Translations under genes and position numbers: made by a program
Part shown: piece by piece, positions 50,957 through 61,800 of the stretch
Position numbering within the stretch: the stretch's first letter is position 1
Layout of the letters: the number at the start of each line of letters is the position of its first letter
The notes under the pieces: model-generated
Seen by the model: the letters and a program-made list of their open reading frames with translations, nothing else
What the model was told of the DNA's origin: nothing
Database searches by the model: none
NCBI GenBank assembly: GCA_013399895.1
Contig: VXBA01005040.1
Span: 620,001-684,000 of the forward strand
DNA length: 64,000 nucleotides
Direction: 5' to 3'
Source of the DNA: Serilophus lunatus
Taxonomy: Eukaryota; Chordata; Aves; Passeriformes; Eurylaimidae

Positions 50957-51364
50957 GGTGAAGGGTGGTCATGGACCACCTCTCCTGTGAGGAAAGGCTG
51001 AAAAAATTTGGATCATTCAGCTTGGAGAAGAGAAGGATTTGGGGTGGCTTAATTGTGGCCTGCCAGAATCTTGAAGAGAGGTTAAAGAAAGATGGAAAGA
51101 GACTATTTACAAGGGCTGGGAATGACAGGACAAGGCGGAATGGTTTTGAACTGAGAGTTAGATTAGATATCAAGAAGAAATTCTTCATTGTGAGGGTGGT
51201 GACACCCTGGCACAGGTTGCCCAGAGAAGCTGTGGCTGCTCCATCCCTGAAAATGTTCAGCAGCATATTGGATGGGGCTTGCAGCAACCTGGTCTAGTGG
51301 AAGGTGTCCTTGCCCATGATTTTTAAGCTCCCTTCCAACACAAAACATTCCATGATTCTGTGAA
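50957..51364 (+). mobile_element. CR1 LINE, ~410-bp copy, plus strand
   Basis: A forward copy with ACCACCTCTCCTGTGAGGAA, AGGCTGAAAAAATTTGG, TGGCACAGGTTGCCCAGAGA and GTCTAGTGGAAGGTGTCCTT. It ends in CATTCCATGATTCTGTGAAT. A deletion near 51316 joins CTTGCCCATG to ATTTTTAAG. The frame at 50965-51297 is still open (see the pseudogene entry). It lies between two minus-strand copies. Confidence 0.96.
50965..51297 (+). pseudogene. CR1 ORF2 C-terminal remnant (110 codons)
   Basis: The frame reads HLSCEERLKKFGSFSLEKRR at the start, followed by RLFTRAGNDRTRRNGFEL, RLDIKKKFF and HRLPREAVAAPSL. These are hallmark peptides of the tail of CR1 ORF2. No endonuclease or reverse-transcriptase catalytic motif is present. 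It is the longest intact CR1-derived frame in the window, and the initial Met is not the family's start. It should not be annotated as a host gene. Confidence 0.88.
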
Positions 51365-51559
51365 TGTTCAATCAAAAACATGAAAAGACCAAGAAATGTA
51401 ACAGAGAACCTCAAGATTATTTTTCCATGATAATTCCCATCAAAATAGTCTGGGTTGGGATGTTTCCAGGCCAGAGGCAGAAAGGTTTAGAAATAAGGCC
51501 GCTTCAATTTACTGCACAAGACTGGAGAGCAACGGTGTCATGGCAGGATGATTAATGAT

Positions 51560-51900
51560 AAAGCAATTAGCGTGGGGCAGGAGTGGTGTTTAACACAGAG
51601 CAACAAGTTTGTCATAAATCCACCTGAAATCAGGGATCAAACGAAAATGTTCAGGTAAGAGTAGTAAAATTTCTCAACTCTGACCCACCACAGCCTCCAC
51701 AGACTAGCAATTTCATCTCTACGGCCACATTTTTGGGCAGAAAACTTTGCACGCTTTCAAGACGTTGAGCAGTTGATTCAATTGTCAGCTGTGTTTGAAT
51801 ATCTTAACATCTCATTTCGAGAGGCTCTTGCTTTATTTTTAAACTCTCTTTAAATTCCAAGAGCAGACAATAACATCTCCATTTAAAACCAAACTGTCCT
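51560..51900. promoter_or_regulatory. candidate conserved non-coding element between two CR1 copies
   Basis: The unique sequence contains AAGCAATTAGCGTGGGG, GTCATAAATCCACC (CDX/posterior-HOX-like), GACGTTGAGCAGTTGATTC, ATTGTCAGCTGTG and CATTTCGAGAGGC. Retained CpGs and homeodomain words contrast with the CR1 sequence on either side. Evidence of constraint is indirect. Confidence 0.22.
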
Positions 51901-51919
51901 TTCATTTTATTTACAAATT

Positions 51920-52128
51920 GGATCACAGAATCCCAGAATGGTTTGTGTTGAAAGGGACCCTAAAGCTCATCTAGTTCCAACCCCTTGCCAGAGGCAGGGA
52001 CACCTCCCACCAGACCAGGTTGCTCAAAGCCCCACCCAGCCTGGCCTTGAACCTTTCCAGGCATGGAGCAGCCACAGCTTCTCTGGGCAACCTGTGTCGG
52101 TGTCTCGTAGTGAAGAATTTTTTATTCA
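51920..52128 (-). mobile_element. CR1 LINE 3' fragment
   Basis: Plus-strand reading starts ATCACAGAATCCCAGAATGG, then GTTGAAAGGGACCCTAAAGC, AGGCAGGGACACCTCCCACC and AGACCAGGTTGCTCAAAGCC, ending near TGAAGAATTTTTTATTCATA. A small deletion follows GTGTCTCGTAG. Its orientation is opposite to the copy at 50957-51364. Confidence 0.95.
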
Positions 52129-52224
52129 TATAGAATATTATAGAATTAAGAAAACTCCTAGTATATAATTAAGACAGTCACTAGCATAGATAAATGGTTT
52201 ACTGAGGCAATTAAGGAAGGTAAT

Positions 52225-52420
52225 AAAATGAATGGGCTGGGAGCAGTGACTAACATAAGTTGGTTAAAGACCAGACGGTGGTCATTAGATCAGAGATTGT
52301 TCATGCAAGATATCTGAAGGATCTGGAAAAGGAGTTAATGGCAATGTCAGTATAAATGCTGAAGCTGCAAACTGTTCACAAGAGTTGGAACTTGATTACT
52401 GGAATTTTTAACCAAAGAGT
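52225..52420 (+). mobile_element. possible ancient CR1/L3-like LINE fragment
   Basis: CAGACGGTGGTCATTAGATC and GGATCTGGAAAAGGAGTTAA followed by GCAATGTCAG, AAATGCTGAAGCTGCAAACT and GTTCACAAGAGTTGG recall, in order, an ORF2 segment just 5' of the region retained at 36.1 kb (the GATCTGGAAAAGGGGT and GCAGATGATAC-AAA-CTGTTC-AG pattern). Divergence is heavy, no frame survives and the edges are vague. Confidence 0.4.
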
Positions 52421-53849
52421 CTGACTTGATTTACAAGGAAATGGACTGAAAATACAAAAAGAGTTAAAATAATAAAACTACTAAAAGAACACAATGAGTT
52501 ATGAACAAAACAGAATACCCATCTACTGGAAAATGTTGTTCATTCAATCCACTGTTACTTAGCTAATGAATAAAAGGAAAACATAAGTAATATAGTCCGT
52601 AAAAAAATGTTATTAGTAAAACAAAGTATTTCTACATGCAAGGTAACAGCATTGTCCTGGATGAAAACTGGTGAAGAACACAGTTCTTCCACACAGAAGT
52701 CAACAGGAATTACCTCAACAAATGTAGAATCAACCTCGAAGAAAAGTGGAAAACCAAGACTGGGAATTCACATCTCCTGCAAAACCATGACTTTAAGCTG
52801 AAGCACTTTGAAAACCTGCAGAGTAAATTTAAGGCTGTAAAAGAGAAGTGAGTGGACATTGGCTTTGCAAACCTCTGAATGTCACTAATGATCAGCCAAG
52901 CACTCTGTGAAATCCATCCATTATCCAAAGAATTGATCAGACCCTTCCATGCTTCAGCTGGCTCAGCCTTTAGTCACAAGCTGTGTCACTCTACCCTCCT
53001 TTAAAAACGTATTTTCCACAGTGCTTTATCCAACACCTGTGGGAAAGCTCTTGTGGCTTCTTTGGGATTTACTTTTGAGTCTTTCTAGAGCAACCTGTTT
53101 AAGAGAGGAAGAAAAAGCAAATTGTGAGACATGGAAATCTTTCCATTCTGTCATTCCAGTAGCACTTGCACAAGGCTGTGGAAGGATAGGAAGAGCAGAG
53201 GGAAGGGGAACACTCCCAACAAGCCCAGTGCCAACCAGACCCCAAGTTAGGAGTGAGGAAACTCCCCAGGCTTGCAGCACAGGTGCTGCCTCAGTACAAG
53301 CCTTTCTCCCAGAGCAGGTGGTGGCTTCCTAAGCAGGAGGGATAAATAAAAGGTGATCTGTCAGACTGTGCTTTCCCTCCAAGGATTTGAAAGGAAGGCT
53401 TTTAAAGTTGTGCTGAAGGCAGCAGTGACTTTAACACTTGGTGAGTAAGAAGTGTAACATTAGCATGAAAACTGAAGCCAAAGAAGGGAAAAGGAAGGAG
53501 AAAGAAAATGAGTCAGAGTAGTGATTGTGGGGGCGTATCAATATTTATAGCAAAAATCTCCAGCCTCCAACTGACTCTTTCAAGTAGCACAAAATAGATT
53601 TTTTTTAACTTTTTTTAACACTAATCAGGAAATCTGTTTGACAACAATAAGGACCTTTTGATTCAAACCTTGTGCTCTGCACAGCTACATCAAGCTCTGA
53701 AGATTAGTTCTTGATACCTCTGTGCTACTGCCTGTTTATTGTAAAACAGAAATATTTTCTAATAGCTTCTTAAACGTCAATTCACCTGGCTTTTTATAGT
53801 ATAAAATGACTGCTTGTACTGGATTTTATCTATTTGTTTTACCTATCCT

Positions 53850-54010
53850 GCAATTAAGGCAAAAGAAATAATTAAATTAGCCAGATTAATGTATCATTTG
53901 CTTTCCAGATCCCAAAAGTTCTTTTAATTTCTCTGCTGAAACAATCCAAGTTTGCTGAATCTGTTGCTAAGCAATTGAAGCTATCAAAGTTTAAATCTTG
54001 AATTATTATC
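53850..54010. promoter_or_regulatory. candidate conserved non-coding element, ATTA and TCF/SOX-type words
   Basis: CAATTAAGGC, AATAATTAAATTAGCC and AGATTAATGTATC lie within 50 bp, followed by GCTAAGCAATTGAAGC, CTATCAAAG (TCF/LEF-like) and CTTTATTGTCTGG (SOX-like). A cluster of distinct words in repeat-free DNA suggests an enhancer; chance in AT-rich DNA cannot be ruled out. Confidence 0.25.
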
Positions 54011-55663
54011 CTTTATTGTCTGGAAATAGGATGCAAGTGAATGGATCAAAATGTGAGCTGGTATCTTCTAGTTCTAACTCCCAAGGGCTTTTCCCAGTCG
54101 AATTTCACTATGATCCCTGTGGCACAGGAGGAAGCTCAGTTTGAAAAGAGCCAATTTTTCTTCAAGTTGATCTATCCCTTTCAAATAGCATTTGCCACAC
54201 AGTCTTCTGAGGGCTGGAAGCAACTCTGATTTTTGAAATATATATAAATGTATCATGGAGCATATTAAGTGCTTATAACAGAGCACTCAGCTTACAGGGA
54301 AGCATTTTAAAGAGTTGAGAAAATAGAACTTAATGGAACAGATAGATTCCCACGTCCATCCATTATCTTGTCCTACAAATGAATGTTTTTTTGCTTACAA
54401 CAGCTAATGATACACTACACTCTGGTTGCGTTCAGAGTTGTGCTTTGTTTCCTAAATACTTCCTAAATAATTCTGTTTATTAACCACAGACATTTAATCA
54501 TCCCTGGCTTAACTTTCAAAGCACATTATCATCAGTCGTTCACTTAATCGCTTGGTTCAGATGGGGTTTTCTGAAGGAAATTGTCCTTCAGCAATCTGAT
54601 AAGTTTGGATAGTCTCTGATGGAATGCAGTTTTAGAATCATTTATTGCTGATATTTTCATACAGTGTATATTTTTATTTCAGGTTGGTAAGGATGTGGGG
54701 TTCTGTGCTCTCTCATGTGCTCTGAAAAGATTTATACCAACAAGAATATTATTAGAAAAAGCAAAGCAACATTAATTGGCTTTATATCATATTTCTGGGT
54801 TGATCAAGCTACTTAATGGCCTTCAAAACATAACTCTGTATTGTAGAAATATTTCTGGGAAAATGAAATCAGACTAGATTTTGGTTTCTTTTAATGCTTT
54901 CAACAATTTCAAATTTGATGCCTCACATAAAAAATGCATAGTGTGAGACATAAAGTTCTTTATTCCTGCCCAGTCTTGCAATGTTATACAACAGTTGTTC
55001 AGTGGAAGACATGGGCACTGTATCAAGTGCGGAATGTCACCTGGAAAAGGCTCATGGCAACCTTTAGGGTCTTAAAACGGGGAAAACCTACATTTACAGA
55101 CACCCTGGGACAACTGCAGGAAGCTGATCTTTGTATTTTTAAGTGAAGTCATCCTGGAAAATGGCTGAGAATTTGCCCTTGCACGCATTCACATAGCTCA
55201 GGCCTTTGTGGATATATCAGACCAAAAGAAACTTAAATCTGTCTCATTAATCAAAGATTATTAATGTGTTTCAAGGAAATAATCTCATATAAGTGAAACT
55301 TCCCTATTAGATACATTTTCCACCTGTCCATGAACAGCAAGGGAACAGCAGAACTCCTCTTCCCATAGAAATGTTCTCTTTTAGGGTTAGGACACATAGT
55401 TGCTTTTGCATCAACCTCTTCCTCCTTTCTGTCTGTTCACTGGCATCACATGAAGGCCATTGAGAATGCAAAAGATGAGATTAAACAGGTTCAGAAGTTG
55501 GTCTTTTCTCACCCAAAGATCAACAGGATTTATGTTAACTGATGATGTGAAAAACATAAGGAATTGAGCCACTGACAAAGCACGCTATAAACACAATCTG
55601 TAGGTCATGGACTATTAAATCAATTGACATTTGCATATTGAACTATAGGAAGCTCTGGAGGCA

Positions 55664-55683
55664 AAAACAAACAAACAAACACA
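55664..55683 (+). repeat. short (AAAC)n repeat
   Basis: About four AAAC units in the AAAAACAAACAAACAAACAC context. Confidence 0.75.
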
Positions 55684-56021
55684 CTGAAGACTATATCTCT
55701 TCAACACAGATTGTTCTCCTTTATCCAGTACTTCCTAAAGTGTGCCGCATGGCTGGGAGAGGGGCATCTCCTTCCAGCACAAAGCTGGACACGTCAGCGT
55801 GAGGGGGCCAAGATAAGCAGCTTTAGGAGGATGTTTCAGGAGGCTGTTGTTTCTCTTTCCTTTCTGTAGAGGTTTCTCTCTGACTCCCTGAAAGGTTTTA
55901 GTCCTTCCACCCTCTGACCCACAAACACCATGATGTGGCTCATGGGTGTTAGGGACTGGCTCCGGTCTTTATTGAATGGGCCACAGTCAGTTCACTCATA
56001 AATCATATGAGGAGCAGCTGA

Positions 56022-56047
56022 GGGGGATGGGGGGGAGAGGGAGGGGG
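56022..56047 (+). other. G-quadruplex-type motif
   Basis: Four G runs of 5, 7, 3 and 5 bases are separated by short loops (AT, AGA, A). This satisfies the usual G3+N1-7 rule on the plus strand. It is derived from the CR1 copy. Confidence 0.85.
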
Positions 56048-56121
56048 CTCAGCCTGGAGAGAAGGAGGCTCAGGGGGGACCTTCTCACTCCCTCGAACTC
56101 CCTGACAGGAGGTGGAGCCAG

Positions 56122-56349
56122 GTGAGAGTCAGTCTTTTCTCCCAGAAAACAAGTGACAGGACAAAAGGAAATGGCCTCAAGCTGTGCCAGGGAAGGTTCA
56201 GGTTGGACACCAGGAAAAATTTCTTCACAGAAAGGGTTGTCAGGCATTGGAGTGGGCTGCCCAGGGAGATGGTGGAGTTCCCATCCCTGGAGATGTTCAA
56301 GGAACAACTGTGCATGGCACTCAGTGCTCTGGGCTGGTTGACAAGGTGA
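56122..56349 (+). pseudogene. CR1 ORF2 C-terminal remnant (75 codons)
   Basis: The frame contains DRTKGNGLKL, RFRLDTRKNFF, RVVRHWSGLPREMV and PSLEMFKEQL, the tail of CR1 ORF2. It lacks every catalytic domain because of 5' truncation. The frame is open only because the copy is fairly young. Confidence 0.86.
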
Positions 56350-56420
56350 TGATGGGTCGCAGGTTGGACTCAATGACCTTGAAGGTCTTTTCCAACCCGA
56401 ATGATTCTGTGATTCTGTGA

Positions 56421-59400
56421 AATTATTGTGGAAGCCACCCAAAGGCAGATGCAATTAAATATATTTTTAAAGAAATTGACAGTTCAGTGTGGAAGTATTT
56501 CTGGGCTGAATCCAGCTGATCAGATGGATTGATCGACAGCAATGCTGCCTGTCAGAATGACGAGGCACCTCTCTAATTACCATCACTGCGTAGGTACAGG
56601 CTGCCTACCTACTCACAGCAAGAACATTTCTCAACAGGACCTTATTTTTAAAAAAAATAAAATATTGAGGCTTCTCTGTGGAGGCTTTCTTATACAGTCC
56701 TATAATAATAGTATACATAATACATGTGTTCTGTTGCTTCATTTTCTTTCCTTTTGATAAGGTAGATTTACTAAAATCTGAAATTTAAATATTTATACTG
56801 TGGGCATTTTGATTAGCATATTTTGAAGCTAATCATAATAGGGCTGAGCTCATTTAGTGGATGTGTCAGTAAAATGAATAATGAATTCAGCAATAGGGAT
56901 GAAGAGGAAAGGATGAAAAAGAAGTAATTTATACTTGTGGAAAGGATAATGTGTGTTACATGGGTACAATCCTAGAGAAAGTAGGAGACTGCTCCTGCTT
57001 CCGTTCCAAATCAGAGAATAATTTTTTAGAGAATACATTTTTAGAATATAAAGTATTTTAATCTAAAGTTTAAAACTTCCACTAAATTAGTTTTTAAAGA
57101 TTCTCTTAACTTTAATGGGAGAGGATTCACTCTTAAAATATCATACAAAGCTGATCACAGAAATAATGTAAATCCTGGTTTAAAAGTATCAATGGACATA
57201 GCTACCAAGATTTCAAATATCAGCCCAAAACAGAACATTAATACAATTGTTCTTTTACAATCTATTCATATATATTTTTTATATATATATTTAATGCTGA
57301 ACATTTGAAGATCTTTTTTGTTTGTTCATTCTCAGCAACCACAAAGGTCACAGAATTATTAGGAAGCCATAACTGATGTATGTGCATAACTAAAAGTATG
57401 GAGCTTTGAAAGAAATACCAGGCATTGTGTGATTTGTCACAAAATGATGAGAACAAAAAAAAAACAGAAGTCAGCTAAACAAGGGAGAAGGATTTCTTTC
57501 ATTTCATCTTAGACAACTATGATACATAACATTTTGTCTCAGGTGGTCCACTCAGACAAAGAGTATCTCTAGAACATCATCTACTCAGTCTCTTGGAGAG
57601 TTTGAGATCCAATGAGGGGACTGGTGCTTGGCAATGCCTCTTGTTTGCCAGGAACCATTTCCCTGATTCCTTTTTTTTTTCCTACCCTTGCCCAATTCCA
57701 TGTGGGAACATGAAAGGTGAAACTAATTAATTGATTAATGGCCTAACTCATCAGATGAAGACCATGTTGTGCAAGATTACCCACTTTTGATTTACTTACA
57801 GTAAATCAAAATAAAAACCTCTACATTTAAATCAACTAAAACCATTCAGAAATGGCAAATTTATTACTTTGCCTACAAAAGTCACAGACAGAAATTTCAA
57901 AATTTGAAAAAAATGGTTCTGACATTTCTCTAATGAAAAGTCCAAGGGTTTTTTTTTATATGAAAAACATTTCATATAGAAATTAACTTAAATACATTTT
58001 TAAAGGAAGGAATCATCCCTAAATGAAACAAATCCATTAATGCACTGTTAAAGGGTCAAAAGGGATGCAATTTTCAATCCAAACCCAATTTATCTGTTTT
58101 TATTTCCATCCAAATCGTGTTTGTAATGTAACTAATGAATGAATTCACCCGGGCTGATGAGCTGGTAGAGTGACAGGCTCCATTCAGAAAGCCAGTCCAT
58201 TTCTTTGGTGAGTTCAGGATCAGGAGCAAAATGCAGGCCTGGGCCTCACTAAAGCTGTGCCTATACAAGGGCAGATTTCTGTATTGGTATGATGACTTGG
58301 TCTTTTCAAGCTGTGATTTATCCCAAAATTACAGCAGTGAGACTCCTGGTTCACTTTCACCAGATCTATTGCTCAGTATCCACCTTCTTGGAGAATGTGG
58401 AGGAGAGAGTGTTTTGCTGGTTTTTTGGTTTTTGCTTTTTTTTTTTCCCAGCTGGTCACCTACGTGTCCTTCCCACACCTATTTCCCAAGTCAAGAAGTT
58501 TATATCTGCTGCACCCTGGATACATTGCAGCCACACTTCACTCCTTCTCAGCTGGGCTTGAACTCCATTTAGAAAACCTGGATTGATATAAAAATCCTTA
58601 AATCCTTCCCAAGCAGAATTTGCAGGTGAGAATGCAGGCAGTATTCATGAAGCTCTTTGCAAACCAAAGCTTCAAATGATCTTGCCAGTGAGGAGGAAAA
58701 CAAATCATCCTGTATTTTTAAAAGAGATGCAAATCATTAATTTCTAAACTCTTCTTTCTATAACAATATTCACAATGTAGATTGGATCTATTTAGGAAAG
58801 CAGAGAGATGAGATTATGATGTTCTTACTAAGTTTAATGGAATTTGAGCACCTAATTCCCCAAGGCTTCTTTGACAATTGCATTCAAAGTCATTTACCAG
58901 AGAGATGAAGATCTTTTTAAAGCAGTTTCTCTAGTCTATACTTGATATCTTTCTTCTTTCCTTTTGTTGTGGTGGTTGTTATAAATATTCAGTGGTTTTT
59001 ATGAGCCTCAGCAGACCAAAAATGATCTTCAAAGATCTCACTTTCTTTAAAAGAAAAATTATCTGAATTTCTGCAAGTCTGTAGCCAGAGAAAAGAAGTG
59101 TTTTACAGAAAACAGTACTTTCAACAAGGAACAAAGGAGCAGAAGAAAGGATGAGAAGATTGGAGCCATGACATATGTTCAAGGAATTCCTGTTATGGGG
59201 CCCTTGAGAAATATTTGTCTACCCCAAAACAAAATGTCATTAAACTAAATTTCTTCAAGGGTTGATTGCTCAAGATAATGAGAACTAAAATTCCACTGAG
59301 ATAAACCAGAGGCTGTTTGTTCTCTATCCTATCCATTATATTTTGTCAATGAAGGGAAAGGATAAGAGCTGCTAAAAGAACCCTGAAATGTAGTTCCTTG

Positions 59401-61540
59401 CACTCATACCTCCAAAGGTGATTTATCTGATGGACATTTCAGTTGAAGCATTTCCAGCCTGCTGGAGGCAGTCAAAACAAAAACTCTTCCAACAAAATCA
59501 CAGGTGTCAAATGGAGCAATTTCAGGACAAAGTCAGAAGAGGAAATGAAATCAAGCACAGGTATAGAAATAAATAAATTAATAATTTTAAAAATATCATA
59601 AGATTATCTTATCTGTATTGTGTGTGCTTCTCAGAACTGTCACTAAGCAAGATCTGGTTTATCCTGCTACATGTTCTGCCCATCACCAGCAAAAGCCAAC
59701 ATGAATTCCCAATACAAAGGCACTCCCTATTACAGAGTTACCAGCAGCAGCAGCCTTTAGAGAACCCTCAAGCAACAGCTACAATATATTCTGATATCTA
59801 TTTTATATCCTTTTTTATCTTGTAGACTAGTTTGTGCAAAGACAAGCATCTCTTTTCTGAAGCACAGCAATCCTAGTGCAGATTTCAAGCCCAAATGTAT
59901 AATTTTCCTTTGGGTTTTCAACCCATTGTTTGCACAACTGTTGTGAAGTCAGGAAAAAAGTATATGGTGTGCACATTTCAAATTTGAAACACAGAAATTA
60001 ATAGCTCTACTGCAAAGCTGTCAGGAGTTCTTAAAATCTTAGCTTACAATCTTGCCTTGTGCTTGACAAAAAGTGGAACAGGAACATGCCACTTGAGCAA
60101 TACCCGCAGTGTAATCAATCACTGTGGGAGAAGATTGAAAACAATCTGGCCTCCCACAGCAGGTTCAAAACCACCAGCACTGCTTATGGCACATGTTTTA
60201 TTCATCTGTTATTCCATAGTGGGAAGCCATTCAACAGATGGTTTCATTTTCACTTACATTAGATATATAAAGTTGTGAGCTTGTTTGTAACAAGTGATAA
60301 ACAAGTTTGAGCTATTAAAAAAGTGTATTTCTGCCACTCAAATTTTTAATACATGTTTGCTAATACTTTAAAGAGAGGTAAGGTTTCAAATACTCAAAGA
60401 CCCATGCTGGTAAGGACACAAGGATCCATCCTCTAAGCCGAGGTCGAGGCAAAGCTGCTCCTCCATATCCTTCTGCTTTAGCTCTGATGTGACAGTAAAA
60501 GCAGACTGGGATGCTCATAATTTTTACCAGACTAAAATTTCAAGTTTTTCCAGAATCTAAAAATTTTCAAAGCTCAATTATTCGTCAGGATTGGTTAGAA
60601 TACAAGAGGTGCAGTGACCAGAAGTGAGGACTATTACCTCTGAGTGTAAGTGGACAAAGAATGTCTTAATTTTGTTTATTTATTGCTTAAAAAACATATT
60701 TTCAAGTGATTTGAAAAATAAAATTGAAAATGCCTCTACTAGATACTCATGACAGAAGTGGTATAAACACTAAAATATCATCATTATGGTTGGTTTGGAT
60801 TAGTATTGTATTTTATGCTGGATTCATAAAGTCACATTAACACTTTTTCACATCATACTTGGTCATTGAAACAGTGGAAAAAATCTGATTAGACTAATAT
60901 AAAAACAGAGAACAAATCTAACCAGACCTGAAGCAAATTCTTGAAAAAAAAAAAATTCGCAAAACATATTTCTCATATTTTCCTTTTGTTCCCTCTCACT
61001 CAATCTCCAATACACCTCCCTCCCATCAAAAAGAAAAAAAACTAGGCTTTCACTCCAAATTGGAACAAAAACACATCACAAAATATCAGCCCTCGTTTTC
61101 AAGACATTCTGAGTTTTAAACAGCCCTGTGTGCATGATACACTTTGCCCTTGCTCTTTCTCTGTCCCTTTATTTGAGTGCAATTTGAGGATAGTTTCAGC
61201 CCTTAATTCTTCCTCATGAAAAGATATAAGTAGATTGACAGCAGAAAAAATTGAGTCTGAGAATTTAAACAGATGAAAGAGCTTTGGGGATAACGGTAAT
61301 GGGTTTTTTCCCTTTTCATCATGAGACAGAAAATCCTTGTTCTCTAAGGCAATAGCACAGGGTTAGTTCTCACACACCTCCCCACCAACTCCACCTCCAT
61401 CTTCCCATTCAGTGGATCAAGTAGCTCAGTCTTCATGACCTGCCCAGTGGCTTCCCTTCTCACCTGAGCAACCAACCAGCTAGGAAACTATGGAACAAGT
61501 GTCTTTCCACATCTAGATGTGACCACTGGGGACAGAAATC
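56421..61540. other. unique non-coding DNA
   Basis: No gene or transposon recognised over about 5 kb. It includes an AT-rich patch near 57.27-57.30 kb, the hairpin at 57.79 kb and a poly(T)/C-rich stretch near 58.44 kb. Three overlapping plus frames around 58.23-58.59 kb are chance frames with Phe/Leu-rich sequence. Confidence 0.55.
57785..57811. repeat. perfect 11-bp inverted repeat, 5-nt loop
   Basis: TTTTGATTTAC (57785-57795) and GTAAATCAAAA (57801-57811) are exact reverse complements around a TTACA loop. No terminator function is expected in this genome. It may be a symmetric protein site or chance in AT-rich DNA. Confidence 0.9.
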
Positions 61541-61800
61541 AGAGAATCATAGAACAGTTTGGGTTGGAAGGAACCTTAAAGACCATCTCGTTCCAACCCT
61601 CTGCCATGGGCACGGACACCTTCCATTAGACCAGGTTGCTCAGAGCCCCATCCAACCTGGCCTTGAACACTTCCAGGGATGAGGCAGCCACAGCTTCTGT
61701 GGGCAACCTGTGCCAGGGCCTTGCCACCCTCACAGTTAAGAACTTTTTTGTAATATTTTATTTAAATCTATCCTCTGGCAGCTTCAAGTCACTCCCTCTG
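61541..61800 (-). mobile_element. CR1 LINE 3' fragment, well preserved
   Basis: Plus-strand reading starts AGAGAATCATAGAACAGTTT, then GGGTTGGAAGGAACCTTAAA, CATGGGCACGGACACCTTCC, ATTAGACCAGGTTGCTCAGA, CCAACCTGGCCTTGAACACT and GGGCAACCTGTGCCAGGGCC. It ends around ATCCTCTGGCAGCTTCAAGT. Close in sequence to the 23.9 and 51.9 kb copies. Confidence 0.96.

Larger units (their letters stand above)
52421..56006. other. unique non-coding DNA
   Basis: No gene recognised. A 127-codon plus frame at 52949-53332 has no known domain. A homeodomain-word cluster at 53.85-54.01 kb is listed separately. A short AAAC repeat lies near 55.67 kb. Confidence 0.55.
56007..56420 (+). mobile_element. CR1 LINE, ~410-bp copy with perfect terminal octamers
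   Basis: A forward copy. ATGAGGAGCAGCTGAGGG, GCTCAGCCTGGAGAGAAGGA, GACACCAGGAAAAATTTCTT, CCAGGGAGATGGTGGAGTTC and GTTGGACTCAATGACCTTGA lead to the final ATGATTCTGTGATTCTGTGA. The 3' end is the cleanest in the window, suggesting a comparatively young insertion of a subfamily distinct from the rest. The G-rich start is a quadruplex-type motif, listed separately. Confidence 0.96.
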
